A stretch of 64,000 nt of DNA, from the NCBI RefSeq assembly GCF_000496755.2, contig NZ_AYKS02000049.1:1-64000 (forward strand), read 5' to 3'. The DNA is from Serratia sp. DD3 (lineage in GTDB: Bacteria; Pseudomonadota; Gammaproteobacteria; Enterobacterales; Enterobacteriaceae). The position numbers and the translations under genes were made by a program. The notes under the pieces were generated by a model. That model saw only the letters and a list, made by a program, of their open reading frames with translations. It was not told the origin of the DNA and searched no databases. Of the stretch, positions 15,124 to 23,959 are shown one piece after another (within the stretch, counting starts at the first letter, position 1; each line of letters begins with the position of its first letter).

Positions 15124-15660
15124 TTAACGTTCACCACGCGGTTGTTGAGAGGCAGGGGGAGTATCAGCCACCGGCTGCTGAATAGCCTGCATTGCAAGGC
15201 CTTCCGACGGAACGGCCGAGGGGGCAGTCTCTGTTGAGGTCACTCCCTCCACCGGTGTTGCGGTCGAAGAGGCCTTGACCCCTTCGGCTAAATTCACACC
15301 ATCATGGATGGCCTCAGGATCAACTGCCTGCGGGTTATGAATGGTATGCGGTGTTTCATTGTTATCAGTGTGGTAAGAGCGTTGAAGCGATTCTGCCGCC
15401 TCTTTCAATTCTTCCATCGACGCTTTAAGTTCCGGCGTCAAATTCTGCAAGCCTGCCTTCTCTACTTTCTTGAGACTGTCCTGCAACTCCTGCAGTTTCA
15501 ATTCTTGCGAAAGCTCATTCTGTACTGAGGCGGCCAGAGAGCGTAACGCACGGATCCAACCCGCAACGGTTTTAACCGCCACAGGCAGACGTTCAGGCCC
15601 CAGTACCACCAGACCAATTATCAGTACCAGCAGCAGTTCACTAAACCCAATGTCAAACAC
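15124..15660 (-). CDS. tatB: Sec-independent protein translocase subunit TatB
   Basis: A 178-residue protein with one N-terminal membrane segment ([20 protein letters not shown]), an amphipathic helix and a charged, Pro/Thr-rich tail. The start codon is GTG, as in E. coli. It works with TatC in substrate recognition. Family block: [20 protein letters not shown]. It lies 3 bp from both tatA and tatC. Confidence 0.96.
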   Translation of the reverse strand: MFDIGFSELLLVLIIGLVVLGPERLPVAVKTVAGWIRALRSLAASVQNELSQELKLQELQDSLKKVEKAGLQNLTPELKASMEELKEAAESLQRSYHTDNNETPHTIHNPQAVDPEAIHDGVNLAEGVKASSTATPVEGVTSTETAPSAVPSEGLAMQAIQQPVADTPPASQQPRGER

Positions 15661-15663
15661 GGT

Positions 15664-15924
15664 TTATACCTGCTCTTTATTCTTCGACTCTTCAGCTTTC
15701 ACTTCCGGCTGCTTATCAGTGATCGGCTTGGCCGCAAAGTCAGCATCAAGGCTGTCTTTTTCAGTTGTATTGGCAGGCGGTGTTTTATCGTCACCTATCG
15801 CTTTTTTGAAACCTTTGATTGATGCACCGAGATCGGAACCGAGAGTCCGGAGTTTATTGGTACCAAACAACAGCACCACGATCACCGCGATGATCAACAA
15901 TTGCCAAATACTAATACCACCCAT
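15664..15924 (-). CDS. tatA: Sec-independent protein translocase subunit TatA
   Basis: An 86-residue, single-span protein that oligomerises to form the Tat translocation pore. It starts [20 protein letters not shown], followed by the hinge and amphipathic helix [20 protein letters not shown] and an acidic tail. The ATG at 15924 is preferred over one two codons upstream because GAGG is then 8 nt away. It heads tatABC-tatD; an ERIC element lies immediately upstream. Confidence 0.96.
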   Translation of the reverse strand: MGGISIWQLLIIAVIVVLLFGTNKLRTLGSDLGASIKGFKKAIGDDKTPPANTTEKDSLDADFAAKPITDKQPEVKAEESKNKEQV

Positions 15925-15950
15925 CGTCATTACCTCAATATAAAAAGAAT

Positions 15951-16080
15951 TATACCCGTCGCCATTCAAACCGCAGCGGTGTTGGCTGTTCTCGTTCACC
16001 CTAATCACTTACCCATGTAAGCTCATCGGGACTCTCTCGTTTGCCGCCTACCTGCAACTTGAATGAACTTAGGGTATATA
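15951..16080. repeat. ERIC-like element between ubiB and tatA
   Basis: About 130 bp running from TATACCCGTCGCCATTCAAA to CTTGAATGAACTTAGGGTAT. The ends match the ERIC copy at 8293-8421 and the centre (CCCATGTAAGCTCATCGGGA) is a diverged version of the ERIC core. It lies in the intergenic space, so it would be transcribed into the tat mRNA leader if the tat promoter lies upstream. Confidence 0.82.
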
Positions 16081-16118
16081 CCCGTCGCCATTCAAACTGC
16101 AGCGGTGTTGGCTGCAAC
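16076..16118. repeat. Truncated second ERIC end
   Basis: TATACCCGTCGCCATTCAAA and CTGCAGCGGTGTTGGCTG directly repeat the first ~40 bp of the adjacent copy at 15951. The copy is then lost. The shared TATA at the junction suggests tandem insertion. Confidence 0.75.
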
Positions 16119-16154
16119 ACTCATTACTGAGAGCGTAAAGCTATTTTCGTTAGG

Positions 16155-17786
16155 TTATCGGGTTCGTTTCCAACCGATAACCCAGGCGACAACACCCGAA
16201 GCCATCAGCCAGGGCGGAAAGACCTCAACGCCCCCCAACAATAAAATCGTACCACTGATTAGCAGTGTAGCGCCAACACCAAATAAATACCTTGATTGAC
16301 CTTGGCGAACCCGATGAGCCTGCAACTGGCCTGCAAGCTGCTCAACACTTTGTTGTAACCGTTTATGTTGCTGTAGCCCATCATAGAACAATTCAGGTAG
16401 CTCCGGCAGTTTCTCAGCCCAGAATGGCGCCTTTTCTTTCAACGCCCGCAGTATGGCTGGAATACCGACCTGGTCCCGCATCCAACTTTCCAGAAATGGC
16501 TTGGCGGTGGTCCACAGGTCCAACTGAGGATAAAGCTGGCGACCCAGGCCCTCAACATACAACAGGGTCTTTTGTAACAACACCAGTTGCGGTTGCACTT
16601 CCATATTGAAGCGGCGCGCGGTATTGAATAAATTCAGCAGCACATTACCGAATGAGATCTCCGACAAAGGCTTTTCAAAAATCGGCTCGCAGACCGTACG
16701 GATAGCAAACTCAAAATCTTCCACATTGGTCTCATGGGGCACCCAACCGGAATCAACATGCAACTCGGCAACCTTGCGATAATCACGGTTAAAGAAGGCG
16801 ATAAAGTTCTCTGCCAAATAACGTTTATCCTCCTTGTTCAAGGAACCGACAATGCCAAAGTCGATACCAATGTAGAGAGGATCTTCCGGATGTTCATGGC
16901 TGACAAAAATATTGCCCGGATGCATATCGGCATGGAAGAAACTGTCGCGAAATACTTGAGTAAAGAATACCTGCACCCCACGTTCTGCCAGCAGTTTCAT
17001 ATTGGTGTTCTGCTGTTCAAGGGCCGCAATATCTGACACTGGGATACCGTAAATCCGCTCCATCACCAAGACGCTTTCACGGCAGTAATCCGCGTAGACT
17101 TCGGGGATATACAGCATCGGGCTACCATCAAAATTACGGCGTAGTTGAATGGCGTTTGCCGCTTCGCGCATCAGGTTCAATTCGTCCAGCAAGGTCTTTT
17201 CATATTCGCGTACCACCTCACGTGGGCGCAGGCGGCGACCATCGGACAGCAGTATCGGCACCCAATCCGCCAGTCGATACATCAGGCGCACATCGGCGTT
17301 GATAATCGGCCTGATATCAGGACGGATCACTTTCAACACCACCTCTTTCCCGGTACTTTTCAAGCGCGCGGTGTGCACTTGCGCAATGGAAGCAGAGGCC
17401 AACGCTTGTTGGTCAAAATCATCAAACCAGGTTTCCAGGGGGCCGCCCATCGCCTGTTCGATATATTGTCGCGCCAAATTGCCATCAAAAGGCGCGACGC
17501 GATCCTGCAATAGGGTCAGTTGATCAGCAATATGGGGTGGGAACAGATCACGACGCGTCGACATCATCTGACCAAACTTGATCCACACCGGGCCCAGCTC
17601 TTGTAAAGCCAAACGCAAGCGTTCACCCAGCGTTTTATCTTTATGGCGGTTTGGCATCCAGAACAGCAGGCGGCGCCCTATACGCAACGGCAGTGTTAAA
17701 CGTATTTTGGGGATCAACTCATCCAGACCGTAGCTAAGAAAAACGCTGACGATCAGGTAAAGGCGGCAGATTTCGCCAGGCGTCAT
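16155..17786 (-). CDS. ubiB: Ubiquinone biosynthesis regulatory kinase-like protein UbiB
   Basis: A 543-residue ADCK/ABC1 atypical-kinase family protein (E. coli 546). It is needed for aerobic ubiquinone synthesis and stimulates the UbiIJK etc. complex. The KxGQ motif is in [16 protein letters not shown]; the ALA-type loop and lysine are in [11 protein letters not shown] and [18 protein letters not shown] and GIDFGIVG are the catalytic-loop and metal motifs. Two C-terminal hydrophobic helices anchor it to the inner membrane. It overlaps ubiJ by 4 bp. Confidence 0.95.
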   Translation of the reverse strand: MTPGEICRLYLIVSVFLSYGLDELIPKIRLTLPLRIGRRLLFWMPNRHKDKTLGERLRLALQELGPVWIKFGQMMSTRRDLFPPHIADQLTLLQDRVAPFDGNLARQYIEQAMGGPLETWFDDFDQQALASASIAQVHTARLKSTGKEVVLKVIRPDIRPIINADVRLMYRLADWVPILLSDGRRLRPREVVREYEKTLLDELNLMREAANAIQLRRNFDGSPMLYIPEVYADYCRESVLVMERIYGIPVSDIAALEQQNTNMKLLAERGVQVFFTQVFRDSFFHADMHPGNIFVSHEHPEDPLYIGIDFGIVGSLNKEDKRYLAENFIAFFNRDYRKVAELHVDSGWVPHETNVEDFEFAIRTVCEPIFEKPLSEISFGNVLLNLFNTARRFNMEVQPQLVLLQKTLLYVEGLGRQLYPQLDLWTTAKPFLESWMRDQVGIPAILRALKEKAPFWAEKLPELPELFYDGLQQHKRLQQSVEQLAGQLQAHRVRQGQSRYLFGVGATLLISGTILLLGGVEVFPPWLMASGVVAWVIGWKRTR

Positions 17787-18403
17787 CGCTTACCCTCCAA
17801 CTTATCTATACGAGCAATCAGTGCATCCACATGGCGGGCCACCGTATCAACCTCTTCATTAAACCACACCACTTCAAGTGCTCCTGGGGCGATGCGCCAC
17901 TCTTCCGTCAGGGTTTGTGCCACATAGGCTTGCTGGCTATGCCAGCCTGATTTGAGTAAACCGGCCACTTTACTGACCGCCTGGCCAAGGCTCTCTGCCG
18001 CAATGTCCCCCACATAGGGTGCCAACCACTCCGCTGGGTCCCATTCAGCCAGGTCGAGCAACCCCACGAGTTGCTGCACCACCTGAATATCACCGTCGAC
18101 AATCAGTTCACCACTGCGTATCAGCGGGGAAAGTTGTTGGCGATCACGCAGTTTCATCAACACCGGTATGCTGGTTTTCAGCGTACAGTCAGCAACCTCT
18201 TCCGATTCGCCCAATACATCCACACACTGCTCGCTAAATACCAGCACCAAGGGTGAAGAGAGTTGATGTAACTCAATACGTAATACTTTACCCACCAGCC
18301 GCTGGCGAGCCGCTTTCATGCTGCGGTCGCGAAACAACAAACTATTGAGCGACGTTTCCAATAGCCCGGTCAGTAGCGAGGTGAGCAACATCGGCATTTC
18401 CAT
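17783..18403 (-). CDS. ubiJ: Ubiquinone biosynthesis accessory factor UbiJ
   Basis: A 206-residue protein with an N-terminal SCP2 lipid-binding domain (about residues 20-115, [20 protein letters not shown]) and a C-terminal coiled coil ending in [15 protein letters not shown]. UbiJ binds octaprenyl intermediates and scaffolds the Ubi complex with UbiK. Three closely spaced ATGs (18403, 18397, 18391) are possible starts; the first is given. It lies directly between ubiE and ubiB. Confidence 0.91.
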   Translation of the reverse strand: MEMPMLLTSLLTGLLETSLNSLLFRDRSMKAARQRLVGKVLRIELHQLSSPLVLVFSEQCVDVLGESEEVADCTLKTSIPVLMKLRDRQQLSPLIRSGELIVDGDIQVVQQLVGLLDLAEWDPAEWLAPYVGDIAAESLGQAVSKVAGLLKSGWHSQQAYVAQTLTEEWRIAPGALEVVWFNEEVDTVARHVDALIARIDKLEGKR

Positions 18404-18404
18404 A

Positions 18405-19160
18405 TCAGAACTTGTATCCCCGATGTAACGCAACAATCCCACCGGTCAAGTTGAAATAGGTCACGTTGTCGAAACCGGCGTCGCTCATCATTCCCTTTAA
18501 CGTTTCCTGATCCGGATGCATACGAATCGACTCCGCCAAATAACGATAACTCTCTGGATCTTTCACCACCAGCTCACCAATTTTCGGCAGGATATGGAAT
18601 GAATAGGCATCGTAGACTTTACTCAAGGGTTCCAACAGCGGCTTGGAGAACTCCAATACCAACAAGCGGCCACCCGGCTTGAGTACACGAAACATGGAAC
18701 GCAACGCCTTGTCTTTATCAGTGACATTACGCAAGCCAAAAGAGATGGTAATACAGTCGAAATAATTATCGGGGAAAGGCAGGGCTTCCGCATTGGCCTG
18801 TACATAGCTGATATTACCGACGATACCCTGGTCACGCAGTTTTTCGCGCCCCATCTTAAGCATCGAGTCGTTGATATCAGCCAGAATCACCTGCCCCTGT
18901 TCCCCCACCATGCGGGAAAACTTAGCGGCCAGATCACCGGTGCCCCCGGCCAGATCCAACACCCGCTGACCACGGCGTACGCCGCTACAATCAATGGTAA
19001 AACGCTTCCAGACACGGTGGATACCGAACGACATTAAGTCGTTCATCACATCATACTTTGCTGCTACCGAATGAAAAACCTTGGCCACCATGGCCTGTTT
19101 TTCAGCTCTGGCGACAGTATGAAAGCCAAAGTCGGTGGTTTCCTGCGTTTGATCTACCAT
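18405..19160 (-). CDS. ubiE: Ubiquinone/menaquinone C-methyltransferase UbiE
   Basis: A 251-residue class I SAM methyltransferase, the E. coli length. It methylates demethylmenaquinol and 2-polyprenyl-6-methoxy-benzoquinol. Motif I is [19 protein letters not shown]; family blocks are [36 protein letters not shown] and [14 protein letters not shown]. It is first of ubiE-ubiJ-ubiB, all nearly touching. Confidence 0.97.
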   Translation of the reverse strand: MVDQTQETTDFGFHTVARAEKQAMVAKVFHSVAAKYDVMNDLMSFGIHRVWKRFTIDCSGVRRGQRVLDLAGGTGDLAAKFSRMVGEQGQVILADINDSMLKMGREKLRDQGIVGNISYVQANAEALPFPDNYFDCITISFGLRNVTDKDKALRSMFRVLKPGGRLLVLEFSKPLLEPLSKVYDAYSFHILPKIGELVVKDPESYRYLAESIRMHPDQETLKGMMSDAGFDNVTYFNLTGGIVALHRGYKF

Positions 19161-19237
19161 TGTCTTGCCTGCTATTACGTCAATTTAGTGTCGAGAGTGT
19201 ACCAGAAAGCCACGCAATACCCCACTTTCTCACCGCA

Positions 19238-20782
19238 TCACCCTGCCGATGAGCCAGGTTGTTCTGCCCGGTGTTCACCCTCTTTAGCCACCGATAATTC
19301 AGCCATATTCTCTTCTGACTCGGCGGGAGGATCCTCATGCTGGGCATGGGCCCGTTGTGCCAATTGCGGGTTAATGGGCCGTTTGACCTCCACCCCCAGA
19401 GCTCGGAAGCTCTCTATCTGGCCGATAAGATTACCACGCCCCGAACTCAGTTTATTCATCGCCTGATGATAACTACTTTGCGCTTTATCCAGGCTTTGCC
19501 CCAGCGCCGACATATCATCAACAAACAGACGCATCTTGTCATACAACCGAGCTGCGCGATCGGCGATACGCTGGGCATTCTGGCTTTGGTGTTCATAACG
19601 CCACAGGTTGGTAATGGTTCGCAATGCCACCAGCAACGTGGTTGGGCTAACCAACATAATATTGTGCTTCAAGGCTTCGCTAATCAATTCCGGTTCACGA
19701 TCAATAGCCAACAGGAATGCGGGTTCCAATGGGATAAACATCAGCACATAATCCAGTGAGCGCAAGCCAGGTAGTTGCTGGTAGTCCTTGTGCCCCAACT
19801 GACGAATATGCCCGCGCAGAGAAGCAATATGTTCGCTCAATGCAACTTCCCGTTCGCTATCATCATCGCTATTGAAGTACCGCTCATAAGCCACCAGTGA
19901 CATCTTGGCATCAATCACCACATCTTTACCTTGCGGCAAACGCACAATGACGTCGGGCTGCAGACGGCTTTGGTGATCCAAGCGCACATTGACCTGGGTT
20001 TGATACTCATGCCCTTCACGCAATCCGGAGGCTTCCAGCACCCGGCCCAAAACCACCTCCCCCCAGTTGCCCTGAATTTTGTTATCCCCCTTCAGGGCCT
20101 TGGTCAGGTTGATCGCTTCACGTGCCATCTGCGCATTCAATTGCTGTAGATTACGTATTTCATGGGTCAATGTATGACGCTCGCGAGCTTCCTGGCCGAA
20201 ACTATCTTGTACCTGGCGGCGAAAACCATCCAACTGTTCGCGTAACGGTAACAGCAGACGATCCAGACTTTGCCGGTTTTGTTCATCGACCTTACGACCA
20301 CTGCTTTCAAAGATACGATTGGCCAGGTTTTCAAATTGCGTCGTCAACCGCTGTTCACTGCTGATTAATAACCGCTGTTTCTCTTCTGCAGCAATACGCG
20401 TCTCTTCCCAACGAACCGTCGCTTCACGCAGTTTCGCCTCTTGTGTACTATTGATTTCACGTTGGGCGCGCAACGCCTGATCTAATTGTTCACATTGATT
20501 ACGCCAGTGATTGAGGTGCTGTAACCTTTCCTGCCCGGCGGCCAATTGGCTATGTAGTGCACGCAGTTCCAGATCATTTTGCCGTAATTGCTGTTCATAG
20601 CGCCGCACTGTCTCTTGGCTAGAGGTCGTTTCAAGCTGCGCTTGCTGCAAGGATTGCTCCAACAATCGCCTATCAGTTTCATGCAGCGCTCGCTGCTGTT
20701 GCCCACGCCAACTCGCGATCACACCCCCGATCAGTAGGCCAAAAACAACGCCACCCATAGCGTAAACCAACGTGATTTCCAA
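19238..20782 (-). CDS. rmuC: DNA recombination protein RmuC
   Basis: A 514-residue protein with an N-terminal membrane segment, a long coiled coil (about residues 35-170) and a PD-(D/E)XK nuclease-like domain (QGNWGEVVLGRVLEASGLREG, VIVRLPQGKDVVIDAKMSLVAYERY). RmuC limits inversions at short inverted repeats. I choose a TTG start at 20782: GGGGG lies 5 nt upstream and the protein then begins (M)EITLVYAMGG, matching E. coli MDFSIMVYAV. An ATG at 20821 is in frame but falls in a sequence resembling an ERIC end. Confidence 0.88.
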   Translation of the reverse strand: MEITLVYAMGGVVFGLLIGGVIASWRGQQQRALHETDRRLLEQSLQQAQLETTSSQETVRRYEQQLRQNDLELRALHSQLAAGQERLQHLNHWRNQCEQLDQALRAQREINSTQEAKLREATVRWEETRIAAEEKQRLLISSEQRLTTQFENLANRIFESSGRKVDEQNRQSLDRLLLPLREQLDGFRRQVQDSFGQEARERHTLTHEIRNLQQLNAQMAREAINLTKALKGDNKIQGNWGEVVLGRVLEASGLREGHEYQTQVNVRLDHQSRLQPDVIVRLPQGKDVVIDAKMSLVAYERYFNSDDDSEREVALSEHIASLRGHIRQLGHKDYQQLPGLRSLDYVLMFIPLEPAFLLAIDREPELISEALKHNIMLVSPTTLLVALRTITNLWRYEHQSQNAQRIADRAARLYDKMRLFVDDMSALGQSLDKAQSSYHQAMNKLSSGRGNLIGQIESFRALGVEVKRPINPQLAQRAHAQHEDPPAESEENMAELSVAKEGEHRAEQPGSSAG

Positions 20783-21047
20783 CTTGCCCCCTTTTATATC
20801 GCGGGTGATACCCAAATTCATTCAAGCGGCGAAAGCACCTGACTATAACTTAAATAAACCAGGGTATAGCGCCTTCGCACTGATTACCCGCCACGTTAAA
20901 GGGAGACTGTATGGATGTCCAGTCAGTTTTCATTAATCCTCGTCCCCCGCAAGTGAGGGTATTATTGACGGTTATTGAATGAATTGCGGACACCTGCTTA
21001 GAGGAGCGCGCGGTAACCTGCTCAGTCACCGCGCTAATTAAGGTAGG
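20783..21047. other. Intergenic region between porin gene and rmuC
   Basis: The rmuC-proximal end (about 20805-20830, TTGAATGAATTTGGGTATC on the minus strand) resembles an ERIC terminus. A GCGCGGT/ACCGCGC stem (about 21008-21032) follows the porin stop and may end its transcript, although no U-run follows on that strand. No gene is seen. Confidence 0.45.
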
Positions 21048-22376
21048 TTAGAACAGCTTGAAACGATACTCGGCGATAAATTGCGCCCCTAGTGAGTGAG
21101 ATGTCTGATACTGACCATCGGATATCACCGGTGTTTTACTGCGATTTTTATAGGACCACCCCGGCCCCACCATCGCGAACACCGTCAGGTTTTTCAGCGT
21201 GGGATGAGAAGGATCCCAGCGACCAAAGACGTTGATTTCCCCGGTGCGCACCGCAACGCCTTGGTAGCTGAACTGAGCGGCGTTACCCGTCAAACCCGCC
21301 GTCAACTCCGGGGTGATTCGGTACTCAGCCCAGGCTGCCAGCATAGTTTCACCATCTCGCATATAGTCTTCACCAGAATAAGCCATGGAGGTAAAGTTTC
21401 CTCGTGAGTCCCTGGTCATATGTCGCGGATAAGACCCAAGCTCCCCCCCACCTTTAGGTGCACGGGTGTGAGAAACACCCAGCTTAAGACTCCAAAGTGG
21501 CTCCTGCCATTTAGCATCAAAGGCATAGTGGTTGGCATTATTGTCGAAATTACGCCGGTTCAGTGCCATGGATTTATAATCATCCAGCGCCTGGGTGGTA
21601 TAAATCTGACTACCCAGGCTAAGTTTCTCAACCGGGTTAAAGGCGACTTTCAGGATCTGGCGGCGCAAATAATTCTGCGACTCACCATAAGCCAGTTGAC
21701 CGTTAAACGGTTGACTCTTATAGCCCAATTCACCAGTGGCGAGATGATTGATATAGCGGCCCTCGTTGGTTTGTAACCGCAGACTATCAGGGGAATTACG
21801 CGCCATGGTGCGTTCCACATAAGCCCCGCGCAAGGAGAACCCGCCGCCTTCCATCCCACCCGACCACCCCAGATAGCTGGTAGGAGATAAGCGGGTCGAG
21901 TTAGTGATAACGCCATAGTTACGTAGCGTTTGCCAGCCCCCTTGAGCATTCAGCGCCACACCGGCGACGTCTCCTTTCAGCTTGATATAACGCTGACCAA
22001 ATTTGCTAAAGCCCGTGGCATTATCTTTGTTATTACCTGAGCCATTGTTGTATAACACCCCGCGGGAATCAAAATAATCGCTGGCCCCCAGTTTCACCGC
22101 GCCGTAATAATCAACATTGATACCGATAATATCGGCCCAATAGCCGGATTGATAACCCAGTGCCACCCCTTGCCCCCAAGCACTATGGACTTTTTCCTTA
22201 TCAGTGGCATCTTCCTTGAGATATCTAAACTCATTTCTCAATGATAATTGCGCCTGACTATCAGTAAAAAATGGCGAAGTAAAAAGTGGTGATGTGAGGG
22301 CATTTTCATTTTTTGCCTGCACATGATTTGATAATAGTGATATAGCAATAGAACAACATAAAGTATATTTCTTCAT
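21048..22376 (-). CDS. OprD-family outer-membrane porin
   Basis: A 442-residue outer-membrane beta-barrel. A signal peptide (MKKYTLCCSIAISLLSNHVQA) precedes a mature protein rich in alternating aromatic and polar strands, ending in the C-terminal Phe required for Bam insertion. The N-terminal block FFTDSQAQLSLRNEFRYLKED and GYQSGYWADIIGINVDYYGA are typical of the OprD/OccD-OccK family, which takes up small carboxylates and amino acids. The substrate cannot be read from sequence. A GTG four codons upstream is an alternative start. It is downstream of, and codirectional with, the histidine-phosphatase-like gene. Confidence 0.85.
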   Translation of the reverse strand: MKKYTLCCSIAISLLSNHVQAKNENALTSPLFTSPFFTDSQAQLSLRNEFRYLKEDATDKEKVHSAWGQGVALGYQSGYWADIIGINVDYYGAVKLGASDYFDSRGVLYNNGSGNNKDNATGFSKFGQRYIKLKGDVAGVALNAQGGWQTLRNYGVITNSTRLSPTSYLGWSGGMEGGGFSLRGAYVERTMARNSPDSLRLQTNEGRYINHLATGELGYKSQPFNGQLAYGESQNYLRRQILKVAFNPVEKLSLGSQIYTTQALDDYKSMALNRRNFDNNANHYAFDAKWQEPLWSLKLGVSHTRAPKGGGELGSYPRHMTRDSRGNFTSMAYSGEDYMRDGETMLAAWAEYRITPELTAGLTGNAAQFSYQGVAVRTGEINVFGRWDPSHPTLKNLTVFAMVGPGWSYKNRSKTPVISDGQYQTSHSLGAQFIAEYRFKLF

Positions 22377-22603
22377 TTTTTCATCCACTGAAATAGTATC
22401 GTTCCCCCTTCAGAGGGGGACTCTCATTTTCATTCAAACTGCGGTGGTGTTGGCGTTTTTTGGTTCTACTCGTCATTATTCAAGTGGCTTGAATTATTTA
22501 GAGCATGAATAGTTCACCCTGAACTCCGCCCCTATCGGAGTCATTGTCTGTAGCATTCAAATTATTCCCCTGTAACCTGCAGATAAAGCCATTGAAAGTA
22601 TAA
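22377..22603. other. Intergenic region with hairpin and ERIC remnant
   Basis: A CCCCCT/AGGGGG hairpin (22405-22420) lies in the presumed porin leader. CATTCAAACTGCGGTGGTGT and nearby sequence (about 22433-22490) match one end of the ERIC elements in this window, with the rest lost. No coding sequence is seen. Confidence 0.55.
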
Positions 22604-23389
22604 TTATTTTTTATTTAAGATCTCTTTCCCTTTAGCGACATAACTCATATCACCAATATCAACCACAGTATATTTACCATCCTTATAGGTTATTTTTACC
22701 ACTGCAGCATTTTTCAACGGTTTATTTTTGTTTGGACTGTCGGTCATATCAGAAAGCATCATCAGCATGGATAGCCCTGATGAGACCGAGAGAATATTTT
22801 TATCCCCATTCTTTAAAGCATTCTGTACCATGGTATCCATTGCACCTTTCATGCGTGTTTTCACCTGCAATGCACTCTCTGCTTCTTTTTTTTCATCACT
22901 CTGACTGATGACATTAACCATCGTGACAAGATCGACTTTCCCCTCAGCAATTTGTTTAAACAAAACCTCAGAGGAGGCCATACCGGCACGTTTAGCCGCA
23001 AAATCCCACATATATTTATTCGGCGTGCCCTCAAAACCACCAAAGAACATCTCACGCAAGCCGGGGAGTTCCGTTACCTTAACCGCTGACTTACCCGTCT
23101 CTTGCAGGATCACCTGCATCGTTTCCCGCTGGCGCCCTGCATCACTGGTGTAATAGCTGTCAAAAGGGATCCCTTTCAACCCTGCGCCCAAATAACGGGC
23201 AGTTTCAACACCGTCTGATGTCAACGGTGAGTCTGACCACCCTTGTACTTTATCGTAGGTATTCAAAATGGTTTTACCATGACGCGCAAAATAGATATTG
23301 ACACTGTCATTTTCTGTTGCCAAAACAGGGAATGCCGAGAACGAAGAGAGAGAAAGCATTGAAGCCAACAACCAGGTTTTAAATTTCAT
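22604..23389 (-). CDS. Secreted histidine-phosphatase-fold protein with altered active site
   Basis: A 261-residue protein with a signal peptide (MKFKTWLLASMLSLSSFSAFPVLA), so probably periplasmic. The phosphoglycerate-mutase/histidine phosphatase motif FARHGKT (His37) is present, as are an arginine (DAGRQRETMQ, Arg86) and an acidic residue (LREMFFGGFEG, Glu113). The second catalytic histidine, normally in a VSHG motif, is replaced: the aligned segment reads LSVSSGLSM (Ser204). Activity may be changed or lost. AAGGA lies upstream of the chosen ATG. It lies upstream of the OprD-like porin, which suggests a joint role in uptake of an organic phosphate. Confidence 0.8.
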   Translation of the reverse strand: MKFKTWLLASMLSLSSFSAFPVLATENDSVNIYFARHGKTILNTYDKVQGWSDSPLTSDGVETARYLGAGLKGIPFDSYYTSDAGRQRETMQVILQETGKSAVKVTELPGLREMFFGGFEGTPNKYMWDFAAKRAGMASSEVLFKQIAEGKVDLVTMVNVISQSDEKKEAESALQVKTRMKGAMDTMVQNALKNGDKNILSVSSGLSMLMMLSDMTDSPNKNKPLKNAAVVKITYKDGKYTVVDIGDMSYVAKGKEILNKK

Positions 23390-23530
23390 TTCATATTCCT
23401 TTTTGAAAGTTATCACGCAAAACAATAAGTTTCATATATACGAAGCCAAGAATTATATTTATGTCGATAATCTATTAATAACATCAAAACAATTCACCAG
23501 CGGTGGATTACCCCCTTGTTATGGGCAATA

Positions 23531-23576
23531 AAAAACCCAAACCCATAACAGTTAACTGCCATCGGGTTTGGGTTTT
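23531..23576 (-). terminator. Orphan intrinsic terminator hairpin
   Basis: AAAACCCAAACCC (23532-23544) pairs perfectly with GGGTTTGGGTTTT (23564-23576) over 13 bp with a 19-nt loop. On the minus strand the stem runs into TTTTTTATTG, a good U-tract; on the plus strand into TTTTGCC. The nearest minus-strand gene upstream already has its own terminator at 23869-23903, so the source of the transcript is unknown. Confidence 0.75.
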
Positions 23577-23868
23577 GCCTGTTTATACTCTGCATATTTC
23601 AAGTTAACTGGCTATGGGTCACGTTTATTCGCACCCGTCACCTGCCGACACTTGAATAATGAGATGTAAAATAACAGTGACAATCCACTTATAAGAAAGC
23701 TAACATCACCAAAGAAATAAATAAATAGAAATCAGCAAGGAAATACCAAAACGTGATCAAATCCGCACTCTATCGTCAATGATTACCGAATAGCTTAAAG
23801 TGCCCCTGTAATATAAAAGCTGACTTCTACTCAAAATAACTTAAATTGATTAAAAAGCACTCATTGAG

Positions 23869-23903
23869 AAAGAGAGCGGGCCTGTTAGACCCGCTCTCTT
23901 TTT
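23869..23903 (-). terminator. Terminator after the tetronate/GntP operon
   Basis: AAAGAGAGCGGG (23869-23880) and CCCGCTCTCTTT (23890-23901) form a 12-bp stem with a 9-nt loop, about 60 bp after the permease stop. U-rich sequence follows on both strands, better on the plus strand. Confidence 0.75.
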
Positions 23904-23959
23904 CTCGTTATTTCTGCTTGTTATTTTTGCTTGTCATTTCTGCTTGCTTAAATCTCTCG

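Larger units (their letters stand above)
23390..23959. other. Large intergenic region with orphan terminator
   Basis: A 570-bp gap without a convincing gene. It holds the phosphatase promoter side (AT-rich, 23400-23480), a strong hairpin at 23531-23576, an ERIC-like scrap at about 23583-23655, AT-rich sequence of no recognised type to 23865, and the terminator of the tetronate operon at 23869-23903. Confidence 0.6.
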
